Shown here piece after piece: positions 53,465-62,985 of a stretch of 64,000 nucleotides of DNA. Within the stretch, counting starts at the first letter, position 1. Each line of letters begins with the position of its first letter. The translations under genes and the position numbers were made by a program. This DNA is from RGIG7378 sp045588325. GTDB lineage: Bacteria; Bacillota; Clostridia; RGIG7378. The stretch lies in assembly GCA_045588325.1 (NCBI GenBank), contig JAZNEA010000102.1, positions 1 to 64,000 of the forward strand, read 5' to 3'. The notes below the pieces were generated by a model. It was not told the DNA's origin. It saw only the letters and a list, made by a program, of their open reading frames with translations, and made no database searches.

Positions 53465-54968
53465 TGATACTGATCCCCCTATAAGATAAGGCCCCCAGTA
53501 TGTGAGCTGCGCCAATGTTCCCCTTGCCATCCAGGTCGGCCAACGTTCTGGCCACCCTCAGCATGCGAAAATACGCCCTGTTGCTAAAACCATATTTAGA
53601 CACCGCCATGTCGTATAGCTTTCCCGTCTCCATATCCAGCTTGCAATACTCATTTACCTCTCCAGGGGTCATCTGCGAATTGTAGCGCTCCCCGTTGCCA
53701 AATCTGTGGGCCTGAATTTCACAGGCCTGCAACACTCTCTGCCTCATGGTCTCGGAGTTTATTGCGGTGTTGTCGCGCATACATTCAGGTGGCTGATTAG
53801 TCATTTTGACGTGCAGATCCACCCTGTCCATAAGAGGGCCTGACAGCTTGGTGATGTAACTGTTCCTCTCCTTTCCCGAACACTTACACATGTTGGGATC
53901 ATCCAGCAGCTTGCCGCACTTGCAGGGATTCGCCGCCAGCACACACAGGAATCCTGCAGGAAAAACGACTCTGGTATTCTGCCGCAACAAGTTAACTGTC
54001 CTCTGCTCCAGAGGCTCCCTCAGAGTGTCCAGGCATTCAGGGGACATCTGTGTAGCCTCGTCCACAAACAGTATGCCGTTGTGGGCCAGAGATATTGCGC
54101 CTGGAGTCGGTATCCTGCCTCCACCTGTCATGGCAAATTTGGTGGTATTTGGGGAAACCTTAATCACAGGTCGTTGCCTGATCCATCCACCTTCCTGTCC
54201 CAGCTTACCTGCTGCGCTATAAATCCCGGTGGTCTCAAACATCTCCTTTTCTGTCATTGGCGGCATAATTGTAGGTAGCCTCTCTGCCACCATGGTCTTG
54301 CCGCATCCAGGACTGCCAATCAGCAGCGTGTGATGCCTGCCTGCAGCTGCCACCATCATGGCATTCTTTGCCTCCTGATTGCCATATATTTCGCCATAAT
54401 CCAGTTGACAACTGCCCTCCTGCATCTCTCCTGTACCATGCTGCATCTCTGTCTCCACACCATTTATGATGCAATCCAATGCCTGGGCAAAACTATCCGC
54501 ATAATGCACCCTCTCATTTTTCATGAGCCATGTCTCCCTTGCATTCTCCGCAGGTATGATGATGTGCTTGTCAGTCTCTCTCAGGCAATAATCCACCATG
54601 CTGATGGCATTGCGACATGGCTTTATCCTGCCGTCCAATGACAATTCGCCCACCAACACATATCCATCCAGCTTGTCCTCGGCCAGGTCGTACATATGGG
54701 CGTAGATACCCACCGCCAATGCCAGATCAATTGCAGAACAGTTTTTGGGCATATCCGCCGGTGCCAGATTCACGGTAATGTGATTCTTAGGAAAACTGTA
54801 ATTGCCGTTTTTCAGGGATATTCTGACCCTCTTGGCGGCCTCTCTTTCGTAACTCCCAGCACCTCCCAGCACGTCAAAATCCGGCAAACCGTTGCGCACG
54901 TCCACCTCAGCATGAATGAGAAACGGTCGCATGCCGTAGCACCCACAGGAATAGACTCTCTTAATCAT
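53457..54968 (-). CDS. comM: ComM/YifB family Mg-chelatase-like AAA+ helicase
   Basis: 503 residues. N-terminal Lon-like domain (GLPDFDVLGGAGSYEREAAKRVR, DLALAVGIYAHM), AAA+ core with Walker A LIGSPGCGKTMVAERLPTIMPP, Walker B FVDEATQMSP, and a C-terminal Mg-chelatase segment with a cysteine-rich insert (NPCKCGKLLDDPNMCKCSGKER). ComM helicases promote branch migration during natural transformation; the pairing with dprA supports this. The ATG at 54966-54968 is used. Its ribosome binding site is the 3' arm of the hairpin at 54976-54996. Confidence 0.93.
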   Translation of the reverse strand: MIKRVYSCGCYGMRPFLIHAEVDVRNGLPDFDVLGGAGSYEREAAKRVRISLKNGNYSFPKNHITVNLAPADMPKNCSAIDLALAVGIYAHMYDLAEDKLDGYVLVGELSLDGRIKPCRNAISMVDYCLRETDKHIIIPAENARETWLMKNERVHYADSFAQALDCIINGVETEMQHGTGEMQEGSCQLDYGEIYGNQEAKNAMMVAAAGRHHTLLIGSPGCGKTMVAERLPTIMPPMTEKEMFETTGIYSAAGKLGQEGGWIRQRPVIKVSPNTTKFAMTGGGRIPTPGAISLAHNGILFVDEATQMSPECLDTLREPLEQRTVNLLRQNTRVVFPAGFLCVLAANPCKCGKLLDDPNMCKCSGKERNSYITKLSGPLMDRVDLHVKMTNQPPECMRDNTAINSETMRQRVLQACEIQAHRFGNGERYNSQMTPGEVNEYCKLDMETGKLYDMAVSKYGFSNRAYFRMLRVARTLADLDGKGNIGAAHILGALSYRGISING

Positions 54969-54996
54969 AAAAAAACCTCCCAAAACTCTTGGGAGG
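54969..54996 (-). terminator. Terminator/ribosome-binding-site hairpin before comM
   Basis: Perfect 8-bp stem (CCTCCCAA / TTGGGAGG), 5-base loop, then seven U residues that run directly into the comM ATG. It should end transcripts from truA. The 3' arm is also the comM Shine-Dalgarno (GGGAGG). The 166-base gap 54969-55134 holds this element and the -10 next to it; no other gene. Confidence 0.85.
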
Positions 54997-55002
54997 ATTA
55001 TA
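54997..55002 (-). promoter_or_regulatory. Candidate comM promoter (-10 box)
   Basis: Consensus TATAAT directly abuts the 5' arm of the hairpin. RNA starting ~7 bases downstream (near 54990) would lack most of the 5' arm, leaving the comM ribosome binding site free. No -35 consensus is seen; the upstream 30 bases are AT-rich. Confidence 0.5.
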
Positions 55003-55134
55003 TGACTATTCTATTGATTATTTTTTGGCCCAACGCCCCGAAAGTCTGCATTTTCAATGGTTTGAGGTCATTATTGCACTATTTTTTGCCCTCAGTTTGG
55101 CTGTAGAATGCTGTCGTTTTCGTTAAGTTGTTGT

Positions 55135-55872
55135 CTATTGGTAGTCCACCTGCCACAGGCACAAACCTCTTGCAGGAGCCTTATGTCCCTTGATGTTCCA
55201 GGTTCTGTCAGACAGTGCCTGCAGGATGTCACCTTTGGATACACTGCCCTGGACGCAAGCTACCGAAACTCCCACAATATTTCTGACCATATTGTGCAAG
55301 AACCCATCACCTGTGACGAACACTTTCACCAGATGGCCATCCTGTTCTACTCGGACGCCTGATATGGTTCTTATTGTGTTCTTGTTGGCAGATCTTGTGG
55401 CAAATGCATTAAAGTCATAGGTGCCTACGAACATATTCAGAACATCCCTGAGTGCAGCCACGTTGACTACGTCTCCAAAGCATACTGCCATGTCACTATA
55501 CAACCCCGGATTGCTGGGATGATTCCATATCTGATAGCAATATGTCTTGGATCTGGCATGGATTCTGGCGTTAAACCTGTCTGAGGCCTGGCTAATCTCC
55601 ATCACAGAGATAGTTTTGGGCAGCCTGCCATTGACCCCTGGCAAAAAATCATCCAGGTCCAACTTTCCCTCCGACTTAAAGCTACACACCTGGGCTCTCG
55701 CATGCACTCCCGCATCCGTCCTGCCCGAAGCTGTTATCTCCACCGCCTCCCCAATATGCTGGGAGACGGCATTTTCAAGAATCTCCTGAATTGTCTTATG
55801 GTTATCCTTGAGCCTCTGCCATCCGTCAAAATCTCCACCATTGTATGAAACTGTCAGTCTGTAAATACTCAT
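55135..55872 (-). CDS. truA: tRNA pseudouridine(38-40) synthase
   Basis: 245 residues. Catalytic Asp in SGRTDAGVHARAQVCSF near residue 52; YDGGDFDGWQ-like start (YNGGDFDGWQRLKDN) and C-terminal GDGFLHNMVRNIVG are family signatures. Modifies U38-U40 in tRNA anticodon arms. Starts three bases after murG with a weak ribosome binding site, so it is probably coupled to murG. Confidence 0.96.
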   Translation of the reverse strand: MSIYRLTVSYNGGDFDGWQRLKDNHKTIQEILENAVSQHIGEAVEITASGRTDAGVHARAQVCSFKSEGKLDLDDFLPGVNGRLPKTISVMEISQASDRFNARIHARSKTYCYQIWNHPSNPGLYSDMAVCFGDVVNVAALRDVLNMFVGTYDFNAFATRSANKNTIRTISGVRVEQDGHLVKVFVTGDGFLHNMVRNIVGVSVACVQGSVSKGDILQALSDRTWNIKGHKAPARGLCLWQVDYQ

Positions 55873-55875
55873 ATA

Positions 55876-56955
55876 CTATCTGGCACAACCATTTATAATG
55901 GACACAATCTGCTCGATGGTGTCATTTTTAGCGAACTTTCTCATGGCCTCGATATGCTGTGGCCTGCTATTATACAGCTCCATTACCGCATTATACAGAA
56001 CCTCCGGGCCTGTAATATCTGACTCTCTCAGCATCTGGCTATAACCCTTGGATACAAACTCCTCTGCATTAAGCACCTGGTCTCCTCTGGAACCAACCTC
56101 CAGTGGAATCAGGAGGGATGGCAAGCCTACTGACAAATATTCAAAAATGGCATTTGCGCCGGATCTGGAAACTGCAATATTGGCTGCCTTTAGCACATGA
56201 GGCATCTCCTCGTTGATGTACTCAAACTGCGCATATCCTGCAGTTCCCTGGAGGGTCTGGTCAATATTGCCCTTACCACAACCATGGGCCACACAAAAGT
56301 CCTTGAGCAGCATTGGCAGTGCATCCCTGACGGCCTTATTCAGTCTCTGGGATCCCTGGCTGCCACCCAGCACTAGCAGAACTGGCTTGGAACCATCGAA
56401 TCCAAAATACTGGTATCCCATCCTGGCATCACCAGCCAATAACTCCCTGCGCACAGGGCTGCCCACATATACTGCCTTATCCGCTGGCAAATACTTAAGT
56501 GTGGACTCAAATGCCGTCAGAACCTTAGGCGCGAATTTGGCAGAAATCTTGTTTGCCAGTCCGGGGGTGTAGTCTGACTCGTGACATATACAAGGTATCT
56601 TGAGCACCTTTGCAGCAATAACCACAGGCACAGCCACAAAACCACCCTTAGAGAAAATCACGTTGGGCCTGAGCCTACGCAAAAGTCCCAGAGCCTGGAA
56701 TATGCCTGCCACTACCCTGAACATGTCTGTAAAGTTTTTGAGGTCAAAATACCTGCGTACCTTTCCCGACGAAATGGGATAATATGGTATCCCCTGTGAC
56801 TCTATCAGACCACGCTCAATGCCAGCCTTAGACCCAATATATTTGACATCATATCCCTGCTCTCTGAGTGAGGGGACTAAAGCAAGGTTGGGGGTCACGT
56901 GTCCTGCCGTGCCCCCACCTGTTAATACTATTAATTTTGTTGACTTATTATCCAT
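55876..56955 (-). CDS. murG: UDP-GlcNAc: lipid I N-acetylglucosaminyltransferase MurG
   Basis: 359 residues, GT-B fold family 28. N-terminal glycine loop GGGTAGHVTPNLAL, middle VLVLGGSQGSQRLNKAV, and the donor-binding ISRSGANAIFEYLSVGLPSLLIPL near residue 265. Converts lipid I to lipid II. In most dcw clusters murG is between ftsW and ftsQ; here it lies ~29 kb away between pheT and truA. Starts after pheT with a four-base gap. Confidence 0.95.
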   Translation of the reverse strand: MDNKSTKLIVLTGGGTAGHVTPNLALVPSLREQGYDVKYIGSKAGIERGLIESQGIPYYPISSGKVRRYFDLKNFTDMFRVVAGIFQALGLLRRLRPNVIFSKGGFVAVPVVIAAKVLKIPCICHESDYTPGLANKISAKFAPKVLTAFESTLKYLPADKAVYVGSPVRRELLAGDARMGYQYFGFDGSKPVLLVLGGSQGSQRLNKAVRDALPMLLKDFCVAHGCGKGNIDQTLQGTAGYAQFEYINEEMPHVLKAANIAVSRSGANAIFEYLSVGLPSLLIPLEVGSRGDQVLNAEEFVSKGYSQMLRESDITGPEVLYNAVMELYNSRPQHIEAMRKFAKNDTIEQIVSIINGCAR

Positions 56956-56959
56956 CTTG

Positions 56960-59344
56960 TTATCTCAGTTTGTATCCATCCAATTGCATATATGCAATGA
57001 GGCCTGCCTGATATTCGTCAATCTCCTGACCAGACAGTGTATGGTCGCTGCTGCCAATTGTCACATTGAATGTAAGACTCTTGTAGCCCTCGTCAATGCC
57101 CTGGCCTCTGTAGAGGCTGACAAACTGCAACTCCTTAAACAGTGGTGACTCAAAGGCTGCAATCCTGTCTGCAACTGTCTTAAACTCTGCGCCATTTGGC
57201 ACCACAAAGTTAAAGTCCAGCTTAACCTCAGGATAACGGGCTGCCTCCTTATAGGATGCCACAACTGCCTGCAATTTGGACAGTGTTGTCACATTGAGTT
57301 CCAGAACTGCACATGCAGATCTGCGGGAAATCTTCTGCTTAAGTGAGGGATGCAATACTGTGATATAACCCAAAGTCTGTCCCTCGTACTTAACAACAGC
57401 ACACTTTACAGGGTGCAACCAGTTATATCCCAGCTCTGTATCCTTAACATACTCCAGGGTAATGTTCTTAAAGTTCCACATCATGGTATCTGTCAGGCCC
57501 TTGAGCTTGTAGAACAGCTGATCCTCACTAAGTGTTGTGGAGCACATCGCAACGGACAAAACTCTGTTTTCGATGGACTTGTTATCCTGTCCCAGAGTCA
57601 TTGTGCTGCCAATCTCGTAAATGCTGAAGCTATCTGTGTGCTTTACGTTAGTTGCAACTGCATAAAGCATAGAAGGTGCCATAACCTCACGAATGGTGCC
57701 GTGCTCAGGGCTGCTGGGCTTTAGCAAATGGATGCTGCCATGGGGCTGCAGACCGTAGCTGTTGTTTAAGTTATCGTCATACCATACGTAGCTATTGACC
57801 TCATACATGCCATATCCGTCTGTCAGCATGGTCTTAATGCTGTTCTCCAAAACGGAAACCTCGTTAACCACGCCGGGCATAACAGATGCCTTGAGGGGCT
57901 CAGGCTGAATATTGTCGTAGCCGTATACTCTGGTAATCTCCTCGATAATGTCCACCTTGATAGTAACGTCCTTAGTGGAACGGAAACTGGGAACATCTAC
58001 TGTGATGGTATCTCCCTCCAAAACCACTCCAAAATCAAGGGCTGTCAATGTCTTAACAACCATATTCATGTCGATGGTCATGCCGGTATATCTCTCGATA
58101 TATGCCTTGTCCAATACGAGCTGAACAGGCTTAAGCGGGCTGACATTCACATCTGACAAGTCAGAAACGATGGTGGTGCCTGGGTCCTCCTGCATTGCCA
58201 AATACAGAACTCTCTTGATAGCTGTTATGGCATACTCAGGATCCAGACTCTTCTCGTATCTGGCGCTGGCATCTGTTCTGAGACCCAGTTTGATAGATGC
58301 TCTGCGGATTGAACCGCCGTTAAAGCTGGCAGACTCCAACAAAATCGCCTCTGTCTCCTCTGTTACCTCAGACTCTGCTCCACCCTTAATACCTGCAATG
58401 GCAGTGGGCTTGTCACCGTCACAGATAAACAGTGTACCTGCCGGAACTGTCCTGGGTGCATCATCCAATGTGACGAACTCCACATCCTTGTCAAAGGACT
58501 GTACACAAATCTCGCTGACTGTATTGCGATCAAAGGCGTGCATGGGCTGACCCAAATCCATCATTACATAGTTGGTCAGGTCTACCAATGCATTGATAGC
58601 TCTCATGCCACAGTAGTAGAGTCTGACTCTCATCCAAACGGGAGAAACCTTGGCACGGAAATTGCCAAATGCAATGCATGAATATCTGTAACACTTGTCG
58701 GGATCCTTAATGGAAACAGGCACCTTGGGTAGCGCGGACAAATCCTGGGATTCCAAGTCATAGAGGGGCATGGGTCTCAGAGGCTTGCCCAAAATAGCTG
58801 CAATCTCTCTGGCAATTCCGTAGTGACCCCACAGGTCAGGACGGTTTGTCAGTGACTTGTTGTCCACTTCAACAATTGTGTCGTCCAGAGGCAACAGCTC
58901 ATGAACATCTGTACCAACTACAGTATCCTCAGGGAATTCCATAAGGCCACTGTGATCGTCGGAGATGCCCAACTCCTTCTCTGAGCACATCATGCCGTAG
59001 CTGGTGACGCCAACAAGACTGGCCTCTCCAATAGCATCAATGCCCGGGAGCTTTGCTCCTATGGTTGCAAGGGGTACAATCATACCGGGACGAACGTTGG
59101 GTGCACCACACACGATCTGAACTGTCTCGTCTCCCTTGTCTACCTGGCAAATATGGAGCTTAGTTGACTTAGGATGCTCCTCTACAGTCAAAACCTTGGC
59201 TGCCACAACGCCTGCAATATCTGCGCCCTTGGTCTCATAACCCTCGACCTCGGCTGTTGTCATTGTAAATCTATGAACCAACCAGGCCACGTCTACGCCG
59301 GTCAAGTCCACATAATCGTTAATCCAATTTAATGAAATATACAT
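56960..59344 (-). CDS. pheT: Phenylalanyl-tRNA synthetase beta subunit
   Basis: 794 residues: N-terminal tRNA-binding OB domain (AKVLTVEEHPKSTKLHICQVD), B3/B4 editing domain, B5, catalytic-like domain and C-terminal FDX-ACB domain. Forms the heterotetramer with PheS. Follows pheS by 11 bases; GGGAGG lies just before the ATG. Confidence 0.97.
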   Translation of the reverse strand: MYISLNWINDYVDLTGVDVAWLVHRFTMTTAEVEGYETKGADIAGVVAAKVLTVEEHPKSTKLHICQVDKGDETVQIVCGAPNVRPGMIVPLATIGAKLPGIDAIGEASLVGVTSYGMMCSEKELGISDDHSGLMEFPEDTVVGTDVHELLPLDDTIVEVDNKSLTNRPDLWGHYGIAREIAAILGKPLRPMPLYDLESQDLSALPKVPVSIKDPDKCYRYSCIAFGNFRAKVSPVWMRVRLYYCGMRAINALVDLTNYVMMDLGQPMHAFDRNTVSEICVQSFDKDVEFVTLDDAPRTVPAGTLFICDGDKPTAIAGIKGGAESEVTEETEAILLESASFNGGSIRRASIKLGLRTDASARYEKSLDPEYAITAIKRVLYLAMQEDPGTTIVSDLSDVNVSPLKPVQLVLDKAYIERYTGMTIDMNMVVKTLTALDFGVVLEGDTITVDVPSFRSTKDVTIKVDIIEEITRVYGYDNIQPEPLKASVMPGVVNEVSVLENSIKTMLTDGYGMYEVNSYVWYDDNLNNSYGLQPHGSIHLLKPSSPEHGTIREVMAPSMLYAVATNVKHTDSFSIYEIGSTMTLGQDNKSIENRVLSVAMCSTTLSEDQLFYKLKGLTDTMMWNFKNITLEYVKDTELGYNWLHPVKCAVVKYEGQTLGYITVLHPSLKQKISRRSACAVLELNVTTLSKLQAVVASYKEAARYPEVKLDFNFVVPNGAEFKTVADRIAAFESPLFKELQFVSLYRGQGIDEGYKSLTFNVTIGSSDHTLSGQEIDEYQAGLIAYMQLDGYKLR

Positions 59345-59355
59345 GTCTGCCTCCC

Positions 59356-60405
59356 TTAGTAGATAACCTTGTTGAACTGTTCCATAACGCGGATGTCTCC
59401 GGAGTTAAGAACTCTGATATCTCTGATGCCGTAGCGCATCATGGCAAGTCTGGTGAGGCCGCCACCAAAGGCAAAGCCTGTATACTCCTCAGGATCAATG
59501 CCACCGGCCCTCAATACGTTGGGGTGAACCATGCCGCAGGGCAACAGCTCAATCCATCCACTCTGCTTACATGTGGGGCATCCCTTGCCACCACAAATCA
59601 TGCACTTAAGGTCCAACTCAAAGCCAGGCTCAACAAATGGGAAGAATCCTGGGCGAAGTCTTACCTCAACATCCTTTTGGAAGAATTTGGACAAAAGCTG
59701 CTTCATACAGTAAATCAGGTTGGAAATGGAGACATCCTTGTCGATCACCATACCCTCAAACTGGAAGAATGTGTTCTCGTGGCTGGCATCGATTGACTCG
59801 TTGCGGAAGCATCTGCCGGGGGCAACAATCTTAAGGGGTGCACCGAACTTCTCCATGGCCCTGATCTGACATGTGGATGTCTGTGTCCTCAGCAACTGTC
59901 CATTGTCGCACCAGTATGTGTCCTGCATATCTCTGGCAGGGTGGTCTGCGGGAACGTTCAGCGCCTCAAAGTTATAATATTCGCTCTCAAGCTCTGGTCC
60001 ATCTACCACGTTAAAGCCCATGGATGTAAAGATATCCACAAGCTCCTTAGCAACTATTGTGATGGGGTGCAAAGATCCTTTGAGGGAATAGTCACCAGGC
60101 AGTGTGATATCAAAACCGCCTGCTGCCTCAATCTGCTTAGCAATATCCAAGTTGACCAACTCTGTCTCCTTGGACTTAATAAATCGGTCAACGTTCTCTC
60201 TAAAGGCACTGGCTCTGGCACCCATGACCTTTCTGGCCTCGGGCTCCATGTCCTTAAGTCCCTTGAGAACAGAGTTAATCTCACTCTTTTTTCCAAGGAA
60301 TTTGACACGGATTTCCTCCAGCTTGTCCCTTGACTCGACCTGGGCTGCCTGAGCCTCAAAATCCAGTTCCAATCTGGTTAGCAAATCGAAAACGTTGTCT
60401 GACAT
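59356..60405 (-). CDS. pheS: Phenylalanyl-tRNA synthetase alpha subunit
   Basis: 349 residues, class II catalytic core. Motif 2 in FRNESIDASHENTFFQFEG and motif 3 in FAFGGGLTRLAMMRYGIRDIR. The start ATG at 60403-60405 has AAGGAGAG ahead; an open frame seven codons upstream is ignored. Includes a cysteine knuckle (CMICGGKGCPTCKQSG) seen in clostridial PheS. The 39-base gap to prmC leaves no space for a T-box. Confidence 0.97.
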   Translation of the reverse strand: MSDNVFDLLTRLELDFEAQAAQVESRDKLEEIRVKFLGKKSEINSVLKGLKDMEPEARKVMGARASAFRENVDRFIKSKETELVNLDIAKQIEAAGGFDITLPGDYSLKGSLHPITIVAKELVDIFTSMGFNVVDGPELESEYYNFEALNVPADHPARDMQDTYWCDNGQLLRTQTSTCQIRAMEKFGAPLKIVAPGRCFRNESIDASHENTFFQFEGMVIDKDVSISNLIYCMKQLLSKFFQKDVEVRLRPGFFPFVEPGFELDLKCMICGGKGCPTCKQSGWIELLPCGMVHPNVLRAGGIDPEEYTGFAFGGGLTRLAMMRYGIRDIRVLNSGDIRVMEQFNKVIY

Positions 60406-60444
60406 AATTCTCTCCTTAAATTCCATAGCCTATGGCTATCATTA

Positions 60445-61281
60445 TCATATCTTGTGAGCTTTAACTACTCTATCCATGTTGCCATAGTCCTTGATGACCT
60501 CAACATGGTCATAGCCCGCTCTCTCAAACAGCTCTTTAACCTGAGCCCCCTGGGTATCCCCTATCTCTACCAGCAAGTAACCACCTGAACTAAGATGGTC
60601 ACCGGCCTCCCTGGCTATCCTGCGGTAAAACAGCAAACCTTGATCCTCTGCAAAAAGTGCTCCGGATGGCTCAAATTTTGTGACCTCTGGCTCTAAATTC
60701 TCGCCCTCATCATAAGCAATGTAGGGGGGATTGCACAGTATGAGGTCAAACTTCTCGTCCTGTGGCAAGGCATCAAACATATCGCCCTGCCGGAGCTCCA
60801 CATTGGCCTCTAATCGATCCACGTTGATACGAGCCACATCCAGTGCCTCACGTGAAATATCTGTGGCAACAACTGGTATACCTGCCTCCAGAGACAAGGT
60901 AATGGCTATGCATCCACTGCCTGTGCACAGATCTGCCACCCTGGGTGTGTCCATGGGGGCAACTGCCTCTATCGCCTCTCTGCACAGCACCTCTGTGTCA
61001 AATCGCGGTATAAGGCATCTGCTGTCCACATAAAATGGTCTGCCATAAAACCATGCCTCGCCCAATATGTATTGGATGGGGCGCCTGGTTGTCGCTCTCT
61101 CCACTGTAATGTCCACAGCTCTGCACTCCATATCCCCCACCTCCTTGTCGCCATATATCATGGCCTGGGTGTTGGATATGCCAATGTGTTCCAATATCAG
61201 TCTGCACTCGGACTGGTATTCCCTGATACCTGCCTGAGACAAGGTGACCTGTATGTACTCTCTCAACTGCGAGATAGTCAT
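60445..61281 (-). CDS. prmC: Release factor glutamine methyltransferase
   Basis: 278 residues. N-terminal helical domain binding the release factor, SAM motif VADLCTGSGCIAITLSLE, and the catalytic CNPPYIAYDE (NPPY). Methylates the GGQ glutamine of RF1/RF2. Follows DUF1385 by one base, the arrangement usual in Firmicutes (rpmE-DUF1385-prmC). Confidence 0.96.
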   Translation of the reverse strand: MTISQLREYIQVTLSQAGIREYQSECRLILEHIGISNTQAMIYGDKEVGDMECRAVDITVERATTRRPIQYILGEAWFYGRPFYVDSRCLIPRFDTEVLCREAIEAVAPMDTPRVADLCTGSGCIAITLSLEAGIPVVATDISREALDVARINVDRLEANVELRQGDMFDALPQDEKFDLILCNPPYIAYDEGENLEPEVTKFEPSGALFAEDQGLLFYRRIAREAGDHLSSGGYLLVEIGDTQGAQVKELFERAGYDHVEVIKDYGNMDRVVKAHKI

Positions 61282-61282
61282 A

Positions 61283-62245
61283 TTACCACCTGTCAGCCTC
61301 CTGATCCTCAGGGATTACATTCTGCATGGCCTTAATAGCAACCTCTAACATGCTGTCGTCGGGTTCCTTGGTGGTGAGCTTTTGGAAAAGCATGCCAGGC
61401 TTACTCAGTGCATTGCAGAACTTAGTGTCATGGCTACCGGCAAATTTGATCACCTCATATGAAATGCCAGCTACCAGTGGGAGCAAAACTAACTTAATCA
61501 GCAGGTTGAGCCATCTGCCCATATCAGGCACTACAGAAAACACCAATATGGCAATCAGCATAACCAGGAACATAAATGAAGTGCCACATCTCTTATGCTC
61601 CTTGGGGAATCTGCGGCAATTCTCTACAGTGAGCTCCTCTCCTGCCTCGTAGCAGTATATAGTCTTGTGCTCTGCTCCGTGATACATCCACACGCGGCGC
61701 ATGTCCTTCATGGTGTTGGCCAGCAACAAGTATCCTACAAAGACTATGATACGAACGATGCCCTCCAGCAAATTGCTCAGGACGTGAATCGCGGTAATGC
61801 TCCTGTCCCACGGAATAAAGGACACAATAAGGCTGGGAAGCAACACAAAAAGACAAATGCTGAGGCCCAGAGCAAAGATAACTGTAATAACCAGCATCCA
61901 AGGAGGTATTGTCTCCTTTTCCTTAGGCTCTGTATCTGCAACCTCTGTTGTGTTGTCACCGTCTTGGGCCTTATTGGTCTCCTCGGAGACATCGACCTGC
62001 TCAGCGGAAAACATAAGTTCTCCAATACCGATCTTCATCTGAGTAAACAGATTGACAGCGCCTCTGACAAATGGAATCTTGGATGCCTTAGGTGCCTTGG
62101 GTCTGTCCTGTGTCTTCTCAATGATCTCGCCGTTGGACAGACGTACACAGGATGAAATCTTGTAGGGGCCCATCATCATGAGGCCCTCCATTAAGGCCTG
62201 ACCACCTATGCTTGTCCTCTTTGTTTCTCTCTTAATCTCACTCAT
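61283..62245 (-). CDS. DUF1385 membrane protein
   Basis: 320 residues. Starts with a GGQALMEGLMMMGP segment, then a helix region with about four transmembrane helices and the DUF1385 core YHGAEHKTIYCYEAGEELTVENC, ending near FCNALSKPGMLFQKLTTKEP. Function unknown; often co-transcribed with rpmE and prmC, as here. A polar, acidic insert lies before the first helix. Confidence 0.93.
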   Translation of the reverse strand: MSEIKRETKRTSIGGQALMEGLMMMGPYKISSCVRLSNGEIIEKTQDRPKAPKASKIPFVRGAVNLFTQMKIGIGELMFSAEQVDVSEETNKAQDGDNTTEVADTEPKEKETIPPWMLVITVIFALGLSICLFVLLPSLIVSFIPWDRSITAIHVLSNLLEGIVRIIVFVGYLLLANTMKDMRRVWMYHGAEHKTIYCYEAGEELTVENCRRFPKEHKRCGTSFMFLVMLIAILVFSVVPDMGRWLNLLIKLVLLPLVAGISYEVIKFAGSHDTKFCNALSKPGMLFQKLTTKEPDDSMLEVAIKAMQNVIPEDQEADRW

Positions 62246-62260
62246 AATTCTCTCTCAAAT

Positions 62261-62293
62261 AAAAAACAAAAGGTCGTGTGTAGCACGACCTTG
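62261..62293 (-). terminator. Terminator after rpmE
   Basis: 9-bp stem (AAGGTCGTG / CACGACCTT), 5-base loop, then UUGUUUUUUAUUU in the minus-strand RNA. It lies 4 bases after the rpmE stop and 15 bases before the DUF1385 start, so downstream genes need read-through or a promoter inside rpmE. Confidence 0.9.
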
Positions 62294-62296
62294 CGT

Positions 62297-62512
62297 TTAT
62301 TCACCTTTTCCGGTATAACCGTACTTCTTTCTGAACTTGTCTACGCGTCCGCCGGCTGTGTCAACTAACTTTTGCTTGCCGGTAAAAAATGGATGACACT
62401 TGGAACAAATTTCAACTCTAAGTTCAGGCTTAACAGAACCTGTCTCGAATGTGTTTCCACAAGCACACTTAACTACTGACTTCTGATAATTAGGATGAAT
62501 GCCCTCTTTCAC
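62297..62512 (-). CDS. rpmE: 50S ribosomal protein L31
   Basis: 71 residues from the GTG at 62510-62512, with AGAGGTG six bases ahead; the open frame 28 codons upstream is leader. Starts KEGIHPNYQKSVVKCACGNTF with two CxC/CxxC zinc knuckles (CACG, CSKC), then HPFFTGKQKLVDTAGGRVDKF. Zinc-binding L31 type (C+). Confidence 0.97.
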   Translation of the reverse strand: MKEGIHPNYQKSVVKCACGNTFETGSVKPELRVEICSKCHPFFTGKQKLVDTAGGRVDKFRKKYGYTGKGE

Positions 62513-62584
62513 TTGGTTCACCTCTTCCTTCCATATATTGGCTCGTCTAAATCGACGAAATAATTTCAAAAATAGCCATGGGTT

Positions 62585-62613
62585 ATAATAACACAACCCT
62601 AAACCTTGTTCAA
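62585..62613 (-). promoter_or_regulatory. Promoter of rpmE
   Basis: Minus strand: TTGAAC (62608-62613), a 17-base spacer, TATTAT (62585-62590). Predicted RNA start near 62578, ~66 bases before the GTG. Confidence 0.8.
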
Positions 62614-62619
62614 GTACTT

Positions 62620-62985
62620 TTTTAGGAGATAAATTGCATAATTTAACGCTGCTCTTCTGCCGTGCCGGAACAACTTGGCGCTATGTATATACTAGCACTT
62701 ATCCATTATCCTGCAAATAACACATTTGCTCTTTTTTCGGAAGATCCAGCGGTCTTCCACCTCTTTTAATGGACCGACAAATCTTGGGCCTGGAGCCAGA
62801 CACTCGACCAGTTATGCATTTATTTTGGGGACAGGATAAGTCCCGAGGACATCTCTTAAGCATTTGACCCGCTGAAACTCAAGGGTAAACTGCACACCCG
62901 TTTAACGGGTGACCTCGACATGCAGCCGGCCAAATGTTATGAATACAACAAGGGCTGAATAACAAAAATTGCCATCCAGCCCAAC
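62620..62985. other. Structured gap upstream of rpmE, content unknown
   Basis: About 450 bases (62614-63066) without a recognised gene. On the minus strand it contains several hairpins: GGGCTG/CAGCCC (62952-62981, possible terminator of the next gene), CTGCA...TGCAG enclosing CACCCG/CGGGTG (62891-62925), GGGAC/GTCCC (62828-62844) and GGAAGA/TCTTCC (62740-62759). A 54-codon frame with six cysteines starts MLKRCPRDLSCPQNK (minus, ~62699-62863) and a 33-codon frame with MDRQILGLEPDTRP lies opposite on the plus strand. Neither has a ribosome binding site. GC is like the main genome, unlike the AT-rich gene to the right. Confidence 0.4.

Noticed and set aside
60406..60444. T-box or other tRNA-sensing leader before pheST
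   Set aside because: The gap to prmC is only 39 bases, too short; no T-box sequence there or before cysS or leuA.
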